Below, one piece after another: positions 21,642 to 33,064 of a stretch of DNA of 64,000 bases. The DNA is from Undaria pinnatifida (taxonomy: Eukaryota > Sar > Phaeophyceae > Laminariales > Alariaceae): positions 3,188,697 through 3,252,696 of the forward strand of contig JABAKD010000023.1 in assembly GCA_012845835.1 (NCBI GenBank), in the 5' to 3' direction. Below the pieces are notes generated by a model. It had not been told where the DNA came from, ran no database searches, and worked only from the letters and a program-made list of their open reading frames with translations. The translations under genes and the position numbers were made by a program. Numbering within the stretch: position 1 is the first letter of the stretch; the number at the start of each line of letters is the position of its first letter.

Positions 21642-22480
21642 GTAAAATATACGTCAGTTTCTAGGAAATACGCACGGCACTATCAGTAGTCGTCATGGTA
21701 GAGACACTCCGGATTTTACGTATTGGGGGGCGCGTCCGATTCGACAACGTGAAAGCACCCACAAAGCAAAGGCAGTAGGCACACATATCCCGCCTTCCCG
21801 AGAAATAGCAGAGAAGAGGCGCTACGTTAACGTCCCGCACGAGCAAAGCCACCCCCGCACCAATCTTAGACACCGCCGCCGCAACGAGAGATCGCCCTCC
21901 TCTTCTTTGTTTTCCTCCTCGCCCGTGACTACTCAGTCCAATCGATGCGACAGCCTTCACGTGACAAACAAAGCAATCTTCTTCCAAAACCTCGCCGGCT
22001 GACATGTCCCCATGTCGACGTTTGATGCAACCGATCTTGCATCCTGTCGACTTTAAACCTCCATTGCCACGGGGACAGCAGTGCAGTCTTTTCATCATTA
22101 ACGCCAGGGCCTCTTTCGTTTCGCCTAGAGGCGACGCCGGTTCTCAATACTCTTTCCGGTATTTTTGTTTGATAGACGCCAACTTTTACTTGGCGGTGCA
22201 TTTATCATAGTGCGTTTCGCCTATCCATGCCTTCTTTGTTGTATAATGATACGTTTTTCTTCTGTCAAAGTATGACTTTCACAATCCCATGTTCGTATTA
22301 AACTCTTGGCATTACTTTGAAGTTCAATGCATGCCAAATCGGACAGCTACACCTTAAGTTGTCGAAGTGCTGCCCAGCCCTACCCGAAGCATGGGCGCCG
22401 GCGAATGCCGGCGCTTATGCGGAGCTCTTGTACGTCCACTATTGTTCTGTAAATAGATCATATTACAAAGAAAAAAAATA
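21642..22480. other. No recognisable gene
   Basis: Two overlapping minus-strand frames (21661-22098 and 21929-22201) share the sequence in different phases and carry a few Cys/His pairs. I cannot match either to a family. Confidence 0.4.
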
Positions 22481-23335
22481 CACTCCATATGTGAGATGGA
22501 AGATTTCGTCGAAACTCATTTTTGCAAGCTGTGTGTGATACTCCACTCGCGCGTATTACGAGTGTGTCCTCAGTAGAGATATAGGTCGGCGACTCCCTTT
22601 ACAACTACGGTGTAGCTATCAGGGTCAACAGGGTGATTTTAGTCAGTCTGTGCGCGGAAACTACAAAACCCGTTTCTGAGGGGGACAAAATCTGACAGCT
22701 GTGGAGGGAAATGTATCCTTTTATCAAGTGAATCCTGTAAGTAGAATAACCGGTGAGGGGGGGGGCGGAGTTTTGAAGGACGTAGGGGCTTGGTTTTGAT
22801 CAAAAGCGAGCGGAGGTGGTGTGTGTGTGGGGGGGGGGGGGGGCGGACGGGCGGGCAATTTGTGCATGTAAGCTATAACTCCTTTCAAGGGGATAAATCT
22901 GACGGTTTTGGAAAAAAGGAAAGAACAAAAAAAAAAGCAACAGTTTATATAGGGGGAGGGGTTGGGGCGGGGGTGGAGCGTGTGGGGCAGCTCAACCTGT
23001 GCGTGGAAACTATACATTATTTCGAGGGGATAAATGTGACGGTTTTCGAAATAAATCATCAATTTATTATCATGTATATCCTGGGGTAAGCCGTACAATC
23101 AGTGAGGAGAGAGAGGGTGGAGTGTTCGAGGGGGTTGGATTGGGATGGGTGGGGGGGAGGGGGGGGGGAGGTGGGGGGTGGGGGCGGGGGAGGGGGCCGG
23201 GGGGGGGGGGGGGGGTTAAGGTGAGGAGTTTGGTATGCGTGTGGTGCTAGGTCTAGGCGATGGTTCGGGTGATGGGGAAGAAAGGGGCGTTCGGGGCGGG
23301 GGGGGGGGGGGGGGGGAAGCAGCGGCATGGAAGGC
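22480..23335 (+). repeat. G-rich repeat block G1
   Basis: Aligns with 59050-59945. It begins near TACACTCCATATGTGAGAT and contains three core units starting near 22648, 22858 and 22997. Each has a TGTGCGNGGAAACTA-type start, then GGGGATAAAT or GGGGGACAAAAT, then TGACGG (TGACAG in the first unit). The units are separated by G-rich DNA with poly(G) runs at 22829-22843, 23199-23215 and 23298-23316. It ends with the GTGGTGCTAGGTCTAGG module and GAAGCAGCGGCAT. Gly-rich and Pro-rich open frames across it are artefacts. Confidence 0.8.
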
Positions 23336-23427
23336 TTTCATATTATACCGTAACCCGGCTGTGGCGCCTAAATAAAAATAATGGCGGTCGCAAGCCCAAT
23401 TAATCTATTTTTTCCGACTATATTAAT

Positions 23428-24270
23428 CAGGGTAGTCCTCGGTACCGTTTTTTTTTACGGTACCAGATCGGACGGTATCGCGAAATTACGATACTTTTCA
23501 AACGGTTGACGGTATTTCAATTTCTCACGGTGCCACTTTTGGCGGTACACGGTATCCCCGAATTTGACGGTACTTTTTCGACGGTATCGAAAAGTGACGG
23601 TATTTTCTAGACGGTAGACGGTTTTTCGATATTTCACGGTACTTTTTTATCGGTACTGCAAAACGACGGTACCGGTCCCGGTACTGCCAAATTTGACGGT
23701 ACTTTTTTGAGGGTACTGAAATATGACGGTTCCGCCACTGAGAAATACAGAATTACGAATGACGAAATACTTGGCAGTACCTGCCGGGCGGCGATCAAGC
23801 ATGCCGGCACCACCCCGCTGATGTTCCTGCATACCTATATAGAACGGACGAATAGAGGAGTCTAATCGTCGAAACGTCAAGCTGACAAACTCACCAGCCT
23901 CACGCGAAACAACATTTAGACATTTAGCACCAAAATAAGACAATAAAACAATACTACTACTGTAAACAATAAAACAATAAAACCTAAAACATGAAAACAT
24001 TCAATGAAAACCATCACCCTACAATCTTAGACGGTTCTGAATATGATGGTTTTTCTAAACGGGAAACGGTACTTCGCTTATTTGACGGTACTTTCATGGC
24101 GGTGCTGCAAAATGACGGTACTTTTTGAACGGTTGACGGTTTTTCGATTTTTGACGGTACCGCCTTCGGCGGTACACGGTTTGCCCAAATATGACGGTGT
24201 TCCGCCGAGTACCGGGACCGACGTACAGCACGGGAAAATTACCTCGGGAATTTTCCCGAGGACTACCCTG
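23428..24270. mobile_element. hAT-like non-autonomous DNA transposon (843 bp) with 8-bp TSD
   Basis: A 15-bp perfect terminal inverted repeat CAGGGTAGTCCTCGG lies at 23428-23442 and reversed at 24256-24270. It is flanked on both sides by the identical 8-bp sequence ATATTAAT (23420-23427 and 24271-24278). An 8-bp TSD with TIRs starting CAG is the hAT signature. The outer ~300 bp on the left and ~235 bp on the right are packed with degenerate GACGGTACTTTT-like motifs about 20-25 bp apart. A central unique part (about 23740-24020) has no transposase. Just inside the right TIR is the palindrome CTCGGGAATTTTCCCGAG. Confidence 0.9.
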
Positions 24271-24278
24271 ATATTAAT

Positions 24279-24744
24279 ATCTCGATAATAAGCCTATCGC
24301 CGCGACAAAGAAGAAGCATAGCCACCGAAATCACAAGTGACTAGTTCAGGACTTCGATGATTGAATCGAGATGTGCATTATTCTGATAAAAAAGAAAAAT
24401 CATCGACAATACGCAATACGGTGGTTTCCCGATAGGAGTCAAGAAATCTTTGTTTCAAACAATTCGAATCGAATTCAATTCGATTCATAAAAAACTATAA
24501 TTTCAATTCAAAGTTGTGCTTCGTTAATCCGTAATACGCGGGTCTTCAGAGACGAAAAAAAAAAAAAAAAACAGGTACATACTGGTAGATGATCTCAATG
24601 CATGAGCCGCAATGTATGATACGTACTGCTTGCCGTGTTGGGTGATCCGTTTGTGTGACTGACAAAACATGACGACATCCAAATGAATGCATAATAAACT
24701 TTCCGGATTAATCCTGAATATTTACAGTTATTGGAACGAAGGTA
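24279..24744. other. No recognisable feature
   Basis: A+T-rich flank between the hAT-like element and LINE copy D, with an A run at 24556-24571. Confidence 0.4.
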
Positions 24745-25420
24745 TACCAGGAGGAGTAGAAGGAAAGCCGTCCAAGGGAATGGGGGCAGGGGGGGCAACA
24801 GGAGGAATAGAAGGGAGACCGCGGTGGACGAAGGCAGGAAGGAGATGGCAGACAGGGTAGCAAGGTACCAGGCCGACTAGTAGGTACATAGCACTTTTCG
24901 TCTTTCTCTGGGGTATTTTTTTCCCCTTTGTTCCCTCCTTGCGTGTCCAGGTTTTTGGCTCGTGTTCGGATTATCTTATTTTGGTTTTACTTTACTTTAT
25001 TTTATTTCATTTTATTATGTTTCTTTTCCGAGCTTTGGCTCTCCTTTGCGGTTGGGTTGTTTCTTCGATTTCCCCTTCATTTTGTTTGTTTCATTTTTTG
25101 TTTTATTTTTATCTTTGTTTTTATTTGTTTTCTCATTTTGTTTTTTGTTTTTTGTTTTTGTTTTTGTTTTTGTTTTTGTTTATTTCGTATTTCTCTCTTC
25201 CAATGTATTTCTGTTGCTGACGTATGTATGTTGTGCCTGTCGTACCCAGTACTAGGGCATGACATTGCGTTGTCGAATGCATTACGATGCATTATCTCTG
25301 TGTCGTGGCTTGTGACCACAGAGCTGATCTTTCTAGGGTGAAGAATCAGTACGGACACTGGGTGTGCTGGATGTCGACGAGTAGAAGAACGGTTTAATGT
25401 GAAGAACACACACACACATA
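24745..25420 (+). mobile_element. LINE copy D, 5'-truncated with complete 3' end
   Basis: Begins within the Gly/Arg-rich C-terminal coding repeats (GGAGGAGTAGAAGG), reaches the ORF stop near 24882 after [10 protein letters not shown], and then contains the complete 3' UTR. It ends with GGTTTAATGTGAAGAACAC and (AC)n at 25400-25420. It is nearly identical to copy A' (4227-4914 reversed), so both are relatively young. Confidence 0.88.
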
Positions 25421-25447
25421 CCCGTTACCCGGGAATTTTGCCATGGC

Positions 25448-25725
25448 CTTACAGGAGTCACATAATTTCTGAGGAAAGGTATGAGGATCTGACATAACTT
25501 CCAGAAGCTCCGGGTACAGGTACAGATGCCTTACAGAACTTCCAGAAGTTCCGGGTACGGGTACGGATGTCTTACAGAACTTCCTGGAGTCTCGGGTACA
25601 GGTATGAATGTCGTACAGAACTTTCAGAAGTTCCGGGTACAGGTATGAATATGTCGTAAAAAACTTCGAGAAGTTCCGGGTACGGGTATGAATGCCCTAC
25701 ATAAGTTACAGAAGTTTCGTTTCAG
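25448..25725 (+). repeat. 41-bp tandem array containing heat-shock-element-like palindromes
   Basis: Six to seven imperfect units start near 25448, 25491, 25531, 25572, 25613, 25656 and 25698. The consensus centre is ACAGAACTTCCAGAAGTTCC followed by GGGTACNGGTATGAATG. TTC-2-GAA spacing, and a partial third arm, match the heat-shock element layout. The array starts directly after the (AC)n tail of LINE copy D. Confidence 0.85.
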
Positions 25726-27306
25726 GTAATACCCGGGGTAAATACCCTGGGTGAAGTTTGTACGTACCCTACAGAACACAACCTTGCAATTATGTGTACC
25801 GTGTCAGTTTTGAATGCATTCCTTGTATGGTCAAATATCAGACGTGTCATACAACAAATGCAACGTATAGTAAGTGGTGATACTCGTCCGAATGCAAATC
25901 GATGCGTACTCAAGAGCAAAGAAAGCGGCTAAAGGAAGACTCACACCGTGTCCCAAAACATAAAAATATGGACCAACGAATAGAAAAACGCTAGCTCATG
26001 CTCGTGTTGTTGTAGACCCTACTGCTGGTGTTAGAAGAGTTTCGTGTTCTTAGTAGCTGCTGAACCGTAAGAAGAGAAGACCCCCGGTAGATATGGGTGA
26101 TGCTGAGGTAAAGATGAAAGCTTGGATGATGATGATGATGATGATGAGTGTGATGATGACGATGATGGCGTTCATCGACCGTCTTCTCTCGCATATTTGG
26201 CGGTGGTTGTGCTCGAAAACGGCCGTTTAATGGATTGCCGCTGTTGGTGAAGTTAGCATGCCTTCGACGAGAAACGCGTTTGACCTGAAGGTTTTGCGTT
26301 CCCGACAACGAGAACAAAACCACAACGTCGAATTCCCGAGGTAGTATCATTTTTTCAGTATACTTTCGGCAAGGCAGATACGCGGGTTGCACGCCTTTTG
26401 GTTGTGAGTCATGAGCAACGTTGCTAGTACCGAACGGGTTGAGGTTCTAGCAGCAATATTCTTGGTGATTCCTTGGTGAGGATGTTGTGAGCTGGCGCTA
26501 TTTTGGGTTGCAGTATAGCGACGTTAACCTGTACGCGTCTGGAATGTATTTAATTTGTTCCCTGAGTAATAGCTTGTGCAATGTCGCTGGGGTGCCCTCC
26601 GCCTTAACGATATAGGTACTTGCTACAGAGGTGGGTCTTTGTGCAGGTTGAGGGTGGAGATGCTTTCGTTGTGCTCGTTGGAATGGTAGCCTCTGTTGTA
26701 GGTGGCGTTGCTCTTGCCGTGGTAGGTAGTGGAGTTGTATGAGTAGTCGCTGATGCTACCTGTTAGCTGATGGAACTGCTACGTTATGTGTAATGTTGTC
26801 TTTTGAAACATGCTTGGCGATGAGAAAGACACCTTTCACAGACTCTTTCCGAATGCGATGTACTCTTAGTCGTACGAGCAGAAGTTGATGACGTGTTTTT
26901 TTGTTGTATGAAGGCTGGCTTGAGTACTGCTGTTTGTGTTCAATTGGCCAAGTGTGGTAGGGCGACGGGGGTTGACGTATTTCATCCCCAGCCCCGAGCC
27001 GTGTACGTGCTGATGTCGTCTTCGGCTATTTGAGGCATGATGCACTGCCTCCAGTTTGGGCCGATAACAACAGAAGCTGTGCGTACATCAAGACACCTCT
27101 TCACACTTTGAGCGAAAGCCCGTGACAACGTTTGAATTTATAGAAATCTCTCCGTGACAATGGCCGCAAATCTTGCTACTGGCGTGGTAGCTTGGCAGCA
27201 GCCTACACCCTGCTGCAAGCTTAGTAGTGTGATAGGAGCTGGACATATGTCGGCGTGTGGGCACGTAAGATCAACTACGTGAAGATGACAGAATCCACTT
27301 AGCCGT
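25726..27306. other. No recognisable gene; short GAT microsatellite
   Basis: A (GAT)n run with interruptions lies at 26128-26170. It gives the poly-His stretch of a minus-strand frame (25991-26392), which is therefore not good evidence for a gene. Nothing else is recognised. Confidence 0.45.
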
Positions 27307-28440
27307 GTCTGACACGTACTTCTAGTGTGGAAGCGTCAAAGCAGATGCTGGAGACGGAGGGATGCTTAAAAAGTAGATGCTGTAAAAAGGAAATACCCTG
27401 TGAGGGCTGTGGGCGATGCCCCCGTCGTTAGTAGGCTGTGTAGCCGATTATTGCCGATGACTTGTCCGCATGTTACAGCTGTTGATCTTCTCGTTTCTAA
27501 AAATGAAATTTCACGAGGACACCTTTTTGTACATGCTTGGTACTTTGTGGTATATTTCACAGACGGGTTTGACGACGGCTTCGCCCGTATGATAGCGCGA
27601 ACTCCGATCAGTTTCCTTCTACACGCGGGATTTCGTTCTCGCGGTGTTACTGCCTGCTTCTCGTGCTAAGCATGAAATCAGTCTTCTCTCTGAAACATCC
27701 TGATTTGTGGTTATTTCGGCCAGTAGAAATGTAAAGTTAATTGCTTGGAGGTTCAACTCAGTTTCTCCGAGTCTGACACGTTCTTCTGGCGTGGAAGCAT
27801 AAAAGCAGATTCTGGAATTTTTCTTCGAGTCTGACAAGTACTATTAGCGTTGATGATTTTTTTCTTTTTTTTCATCCTCCGGCGTATGGGGAAAAATAAA
27901 GCTTTAGCTCACCACACTTCCACGTATTTTCATACGCGTCGTGTGTCGATTTAACTCAGTTGCTTCTGCAGCCCAACGCTAGCTGGCGCCCCTTTCGGGT
28001 TCCATTTTAGGTATAGCGTAAGCTGTCCCTATCAGTGGTCTTGGTCACAACCCCGGCAGCGCAAGCTGCCGTTGGATACGGATGCGAGGAAGCGTCAAAG
28101 CAGATGCTCTACAAAAGAAATGCACTGCGTGGGCTGAAGGTAGTGCCCCGCGTCGTTAGGTAGTTGACTTTGCGAACGACTGTGCCGCACAAAACAGTTG
28201 TTGGTCTACTCGGCTTGATATGAACCTTTCACAAGGACAAATTAATGTCCGTGCTTCGTACCAAATTTTATGGAAAAGTTTGGTGACGGCTTCGCGCGTA
28301 CGATAACGCTCAATCCGACTCCTTTCCTACTACACGCGTGATATGGCGCAGCAGTTTTTATGCCTGCTTCGCGTCCATGGCGTGAAATCGGTCTCTTTTC
28401 TGAAATATTCCTGTTGTAGTTGGCGTACTGGTAAAGGCGA
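27307..28440 (-). repeat. Tandem duplication (two ~350-400 bp units plus a short one)
   Basis: A unit starting GTGGAAGCGTCAAAGCAGATG at 27327 recurs at 28087 (GAGGAAGCGTCAAAGCAGATG). The two stay alignable for about 350 bp, to AGTGCCGGGC-unlike unique DNA past 28435. The lead-in GTCTGACACGTNCTTCT occurs at 27307, 27771 and 27829. On the minus strand both units read a similar peptide (SERRLISCLAREAGSNTA versus SEKRPISRHGREAGIKTA). This suggests a once-coding sequence, now carrying stops. Confidence 0.7.
27856..28080 (-). mobile_element. SINE-like repeat, copy S3, inserted in a tandem duplication
   Basis: A full-length 225-bp minus-sense copy. On the plus strand it starts with a T-rich run, then CATCCTCCGGCGTATGGGGA, CACGTATTTTCATACGCGTC, CTAGCTGGCGCCCC and GCAGCGCAAGCTGCCGTTGG. 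It interrupts the third lead-in of the 27.3-28.4 kb duplication between TATTAGCGT and GAGGAAGCG, where the first unit has no insert. GATG flanks both sides, but GATG also follows copy S2, so it may belong to the element. Confidence 0.75.
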
Positions 28441-29595
28441 ATTCTCTGCCGTGTCAAGGCTGATCGATTCCTAGAAGAATTTTTTCAAATACTCTCCGCC
28501 CTTGAGGAAAGGCATATCCTTCCCTGAACTTCTCGGAGATACGTGGCGAACTTACTGTGACGCGGTTGATTTGTGCCAGTAGATCATTGGGCGAGGGTCA
28601 TGACATTTCTGCCAGGATGCGTGTCGAAGCTCTGACTGTGTGATAAGAGCAGAAGAGGTGGTACTGAAATGTCTGTGATGACCACTTGTGATGGGGAAGA
28701 AATCTTCAATATTGTTCTTGAAAAGTGGGTCAAAAAATGGTTGAGGAGGATGGCAGAAAAACGAAGGACAAACAACGAGATGTAACGAGAAAATGAAACG
28801 TAAGGAATGAACGAGGTGGGGCTGATCAAAATCTATGCGATACAGCACAATGTCCATGCGATTGGCGGATGCATTCTACTGGTTGTTGTACTGACCGACG
28901 GACTGTCCTGTAGCAAGGTTCCTCGAAACGTTCTTTCTTACGTTTCCCAATTTCAATACTTAGGGTTGGAAGTTAGTTCCCACTGTAATATAAAATACAC
29001 CGATGGGAAGTAACAAACCAAAATTCCCCGCATGGTGTATTTCTCTGCATATATAGTGCGATACAACGTGTACCCAGGGTAGTGACTACCAGTAAAGTAG
29101 ACACTAGCTGACTGCAGAGTTGATGTTACAAACAGCAATGTCCCAGCAGTGAATCTGATGGCATCACTCAGTTGGCGTCGAGGCAAAACCGAACTGAATC
29201 TGTAATTCAATTCCTAACTCATTAGGGTTAAGCGTTTTCGCCGCCCGGTCTGTCCTCTGCCTGCTGTACCTGACGACATCGATGTCTGCACCGTCTTCAT
29301 CGCCTTGCTTGACACCCAGGGCATCCATACACGAACAAAGCAACAAGTAGAATGACACGGAAAAAGGTAGAGATTGAAACGAAAGAGAAAACTGGTTAAG
29401 CAAGAACAAGCATACCTGGGGTGGGAATACCGCAGTATAAGTCGGCACTGCCCCCCTGAGGGGGGGGGGGGGTAGGCAATCCAGATCAAGCCACAAGGTA
29501 GTCCCGTACTTGAAATATACAAGTAAAAAAAACACAGGCGACATCCCAGCAAAGTCATTTCGAATCAAACCCGACGTAAATAGAGCAGGTTCAAG
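28441..29595. other. No recognisable gene
   Basis: Several minus-strand frames of about 80-135 codons overlap in different phases without motifs. A G run lies at 29461-29472. Confidence 0.4.
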
Positions 29596-30310
29596 CTACG
29601 AGGGCAGGCGTGACGTACACGTCGGCCTGCGACCTTTGTACCTTGTTTGCCGTTGCCTTCTTGTTTCCTTGAACGGTGGGTTTCCTGCTCTCCCGCGCGG
29701 CCCTTTGTTGGCGCTTTGTCAACATCTATTTGGGTTGCGCGGCACCCCTGCCTCAATTTTTTCACCTGACCATTAACCGTTCGGCTGCGCTTCCAGGATC
29801 CCTCCCACTCCACTTTTCCCCTTAATTTGCTGCATCGACCCGGCACAGTTTCACCTCCAGCCCGCTGCGCGCAGTCTTGCGTGAATCGTTTGAGTGGTGT
29901 TGTAGACGACAACGTCGTTTACCATGGGTCTACGTCACTTTACTGGGTGTGCGCCTCTCGCCTTGCCCCGTAAACGAGAGGTGCTGCTTCAGACTGGATG
30001 TTTTTGTGCTCTTGCATTTGTTTTTTTTTATTGCGATGGAACACTAGAGGTCACTGTAGTTGGTCAACACCGGAAGCCAGTGACTCACCGGAGGACGTCG
30101 AGGTGCGCTGTTTGGAGCTCGACAGAGTGAATCGTGTTGAGGGTCCACGTCGCACACCCGTACCGCAGTGTCTCAATTACCTTGGCATCCAGAGACCTTC
30201 AGGCTGCGCGGGGTGGTCCTTATGTCGTATGCCTGATAGATCTCACCGTAACCAGGCCGTTCGCCCGGGATTGTTGTCAATCGCAGGGATGTCACCGGCA
30301 CCCGTAACAC
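29596..30310 (-). pseudogene. LINE relict E (reverse transcriptase C-terminal region, decayed)
   Basis: Two stretches align with the 704-residue LINE ORF. 29770-29850 matches 5530-5600 (CCATTAACCGTTCGGCTGC against CCATGAACCGTTCAGCTGC). 30060-30250 matches 5905-6100 (GAGGGTCCACGTCGCACACC against GAGGGTCCACGTCACACACC). The element sense is minus. Spacing has changed through deletions and the frame is broken. The YADD region is not seen. Identity is far lower than among copies A to D, so this is an older member. Confidence 0.75.
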
Positions 30311-33028
30311 AGAGGTAACTGGAGCGAGTGGTAGGCAACACAACTCTTGCAGAATTCAGGCAAACCAAACATGTCCCCCTGTTGTTCAGAAATCAGCGAA
30401 GCATCCCTGTTTAGGCACGTCGAACGGCAGCCAATAATTCAACACTGAACGAGCTTCAAAGCGCTCAAAAGCTGAGGCTTGCTTTCAATAGGGCGCTCGC
30501 TCGGATTTAGTGTGCAATTTCACATCTCGCGTGACAGTGATTTGGCGCAACGCAATAAGCACGGTCCGCGGGAAACACTACCTAGCTGCATCACCCTCGA
30601 TTGTGGCTGAGCTGGTTAGAACGAAAGCAGGTGCCTGTTCGCCGACGGTAACGCTCATATTCTTATGCATGTCTGGGGCTTTAATTGTGTAAGGAGTGTT
30701 GGCCATGTGCATACTGTAACTTTTGCTTCTTTGCCCAGTTTGTTTGTCCTGTCGCTAAATAAAACAAATAGTCGATAAATTTCATTTTCCAGGAAATACC
30801 TCCCGTGATCTGGACTGTTTATGTGTGGCTAAAACGTGGCGACATCATTGGCATGTGTGGTGTGACTTGTGCCGAAAACCTACGCTTTCACATACATGAA
30901 ATTTTATACCAGGTCCAAGGGTCTCCTCGGACGGAGGGTGACGAATGGCTGAACATGTTGCGACCCCGGGTTTTTGCTCGCGTTCTTACGGTAGATAGTG
31001 TTGCGTTTTATACGGCTCATACTCCGAGTACTTGCAGCGTTCGAAACTTTTCTACTGCATGTATTTCTTGTCCCCTGTGGTTAAAACTGCTAGTACGCAA
31101 AGTACTCGCAGTAAGTCGGCCTTCACAACTATTATTATCGCAGTATTTTGTCCACAGTACCGGCAATATCACGAGCACTCGATGTATCAAACCTATACCA
31201 AGTAGTCGAGGCATTTTCCGAGTATAAAGTGTCTTGGACGAGTTTATGCACCCTTTCCACGTGCTCTACGACCTCTGTTTTAACTTCACACACTTATCCC
31301 GAATATTTTTGATATGGTATAGTAGAATTCATCAGGGTACACGTTATACTGCCATTGCCAACGATCTAGTCTGTAAGGATAACATCAATCCTTCCCACGT
31401 GTGCTTTGCTCTTGCCAACTCACGTTTTGCATCCCAAGTACCGGAGTGCGCAGACATCTCTGCGCTAAGCTGTGTATACAAGTCTACGATCGGAACTCAA
31501 TATTCTCGCCACATCCATGTGAAACTTATCCGATGGTGCTAATCTCCGTTGGATACAACGATCAGCAACGTTTTTGGCTTCTCTATCACTCTCGATTTCC
31601 CAGCGTTATCTAGGGCCGTTTCAGTGAGATTTGTAGTCCATCAAGTGTTTGACATATCCCCACGAAACCACCTGCACATATCCCAACGTGATTCCCTGAT
31701 TTGATGCTTTGACTGATACTTCACCATGTCATCAATTGCACACCCAGAACAGATCGCGGGATATTGTACATTCTCGCTCCGCTCCTTGTACAAAACTAAA
31801 ATATTTGTCGGTATTCCCCTGAACAGCATCACCACTTTTGTCGCGCATCCCGTAGTATTGGTCATTCTACACATATGTTTGAGGGCGATGAGTGACGGCA
31901 ACATAACAGGTACCACTTATACGCGCTACACACAAACTCAGGCATCAGAGGGTGTGATACCACAAGTTGAGGTGACTAACCCCACCTGACAATTTCTGAT
32001 AGATACGTGGCCGGATGTCAACAAAGCATATCGCTTGATCGTAAAAAGCCAACGGAGGTGACGAGAAAAAATGTTTTCTACGCGCTCAGCAGCTTCCAAT
32101 TTAACGCATCATGGTTTAACCTGATTTCTTTGTTGTTCCCGTTGTCTTTATACATGAACAGCGGTATACAAGGGTCGTCGATGATACTGGTAGATGCCTT
32201 TCGCTTGAAAGCCTGTATTTTGTTTAACGACGACTTGCCTGTGTACAAATCTCTACTTTCGCGTGCACCGTGACGTTTGATTTTGTGGGTAATATGCAGG
32301 CACCTAGGTGACACTCGTGGTTTGTTTTCGTGCTGCCGTATCGGCCGCCGCGTGTGGTATATAACACACATCGTTGACCGCGTGCCCTAAAAAAAAATGT
32401 TTTCTCTGAAAACCACCGGGGATGGTTTCCTGTGGTGGTGTGGTCGCATTTAAACGATGCGTAATAGCATCCGTCAATCACGACAATCCCTTACTACACC
32501 ATGTTACCCCCAACTCCTCGTCGATCATATTAAATACCGGGCATCGCCACCAGAGTTGTAAAGCTCCCACATCTCGCTTAAGCGGGGATCTTCATTTTAA
32601 CGAAAGTGCTACACGATGAGCAACATCAAGATCTGCTAGAAACCGCACGGGTAGAGGTGAATCGGCACTTTTAAACAGATCATTAAAGCATGTTCCAGTT
32701 ATTCAGTCGAGGAGGTTGGCTGGATAAACGTCTGGAGGGAACACAGTTCCCCCTCATCGCAGCTGCGTCCAACATACAGCATTAGTAGGAGTTGTGCAAC
32801 TTAGCTTGACGTCGGTTGATCTGCATGCCGCCATCGAAAAAAAGGGAGGGGCTGTTCTTGACTCCTATTCAACGCAAGGGGCAAAATTGAGCTATTCAGA
32901 CAGAGCAGAAAACCTTTGTCTCACTGCGAGCTCAATAACGCTACCCGTTTGGCTTAAAGCAGCTTTCGAACGCCCAACGGAATGAACCGCAAATGATATA
33001 ATGAAATCACCCGGACCGTCCTCCTCCC
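30311..33028. other. No recognisable gene
   Basis: Plus-strand frames at 30805-31227 (140 codons) and 32794-32985 (63 codons) are the most protein-like but carry no known motif. The second lies just upstream of the Pro/Thr-rich gene and could be a 5' exon. No splice evidence is available. I see no repeat family here. Confidence 0.4.
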
Positions 33029-33064
33029 GTGTCCCTGTTTTTCAGATCCGACAGCACACCGGCA

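Noticed and set aside
21661-22201. Copia-type gag or zinc-knuckle fragment
   Set aside because: The scattered Cys/His do not form a C-x2-C-x4-H-x4-C knuckle, and two frames compete without motifs.
22790-23328. Gly-rich and Pro-rich open frames (also at 59189-60502)
   Set aside because: They are low-complexity readings of poly(G) tracts in the G-rich repeat family.
25448-25725. CRISPR array
   Set aside because: The 41-bp units are contiguous and imperfect, with no unique spacers, and the window is eukaryotic with no Cas-like gene.
25991-26392. His-rich 133-codon minus frame
   Set aside because: The His run is the antisense of a (GAT)n microsatellite. The rest has no motif.
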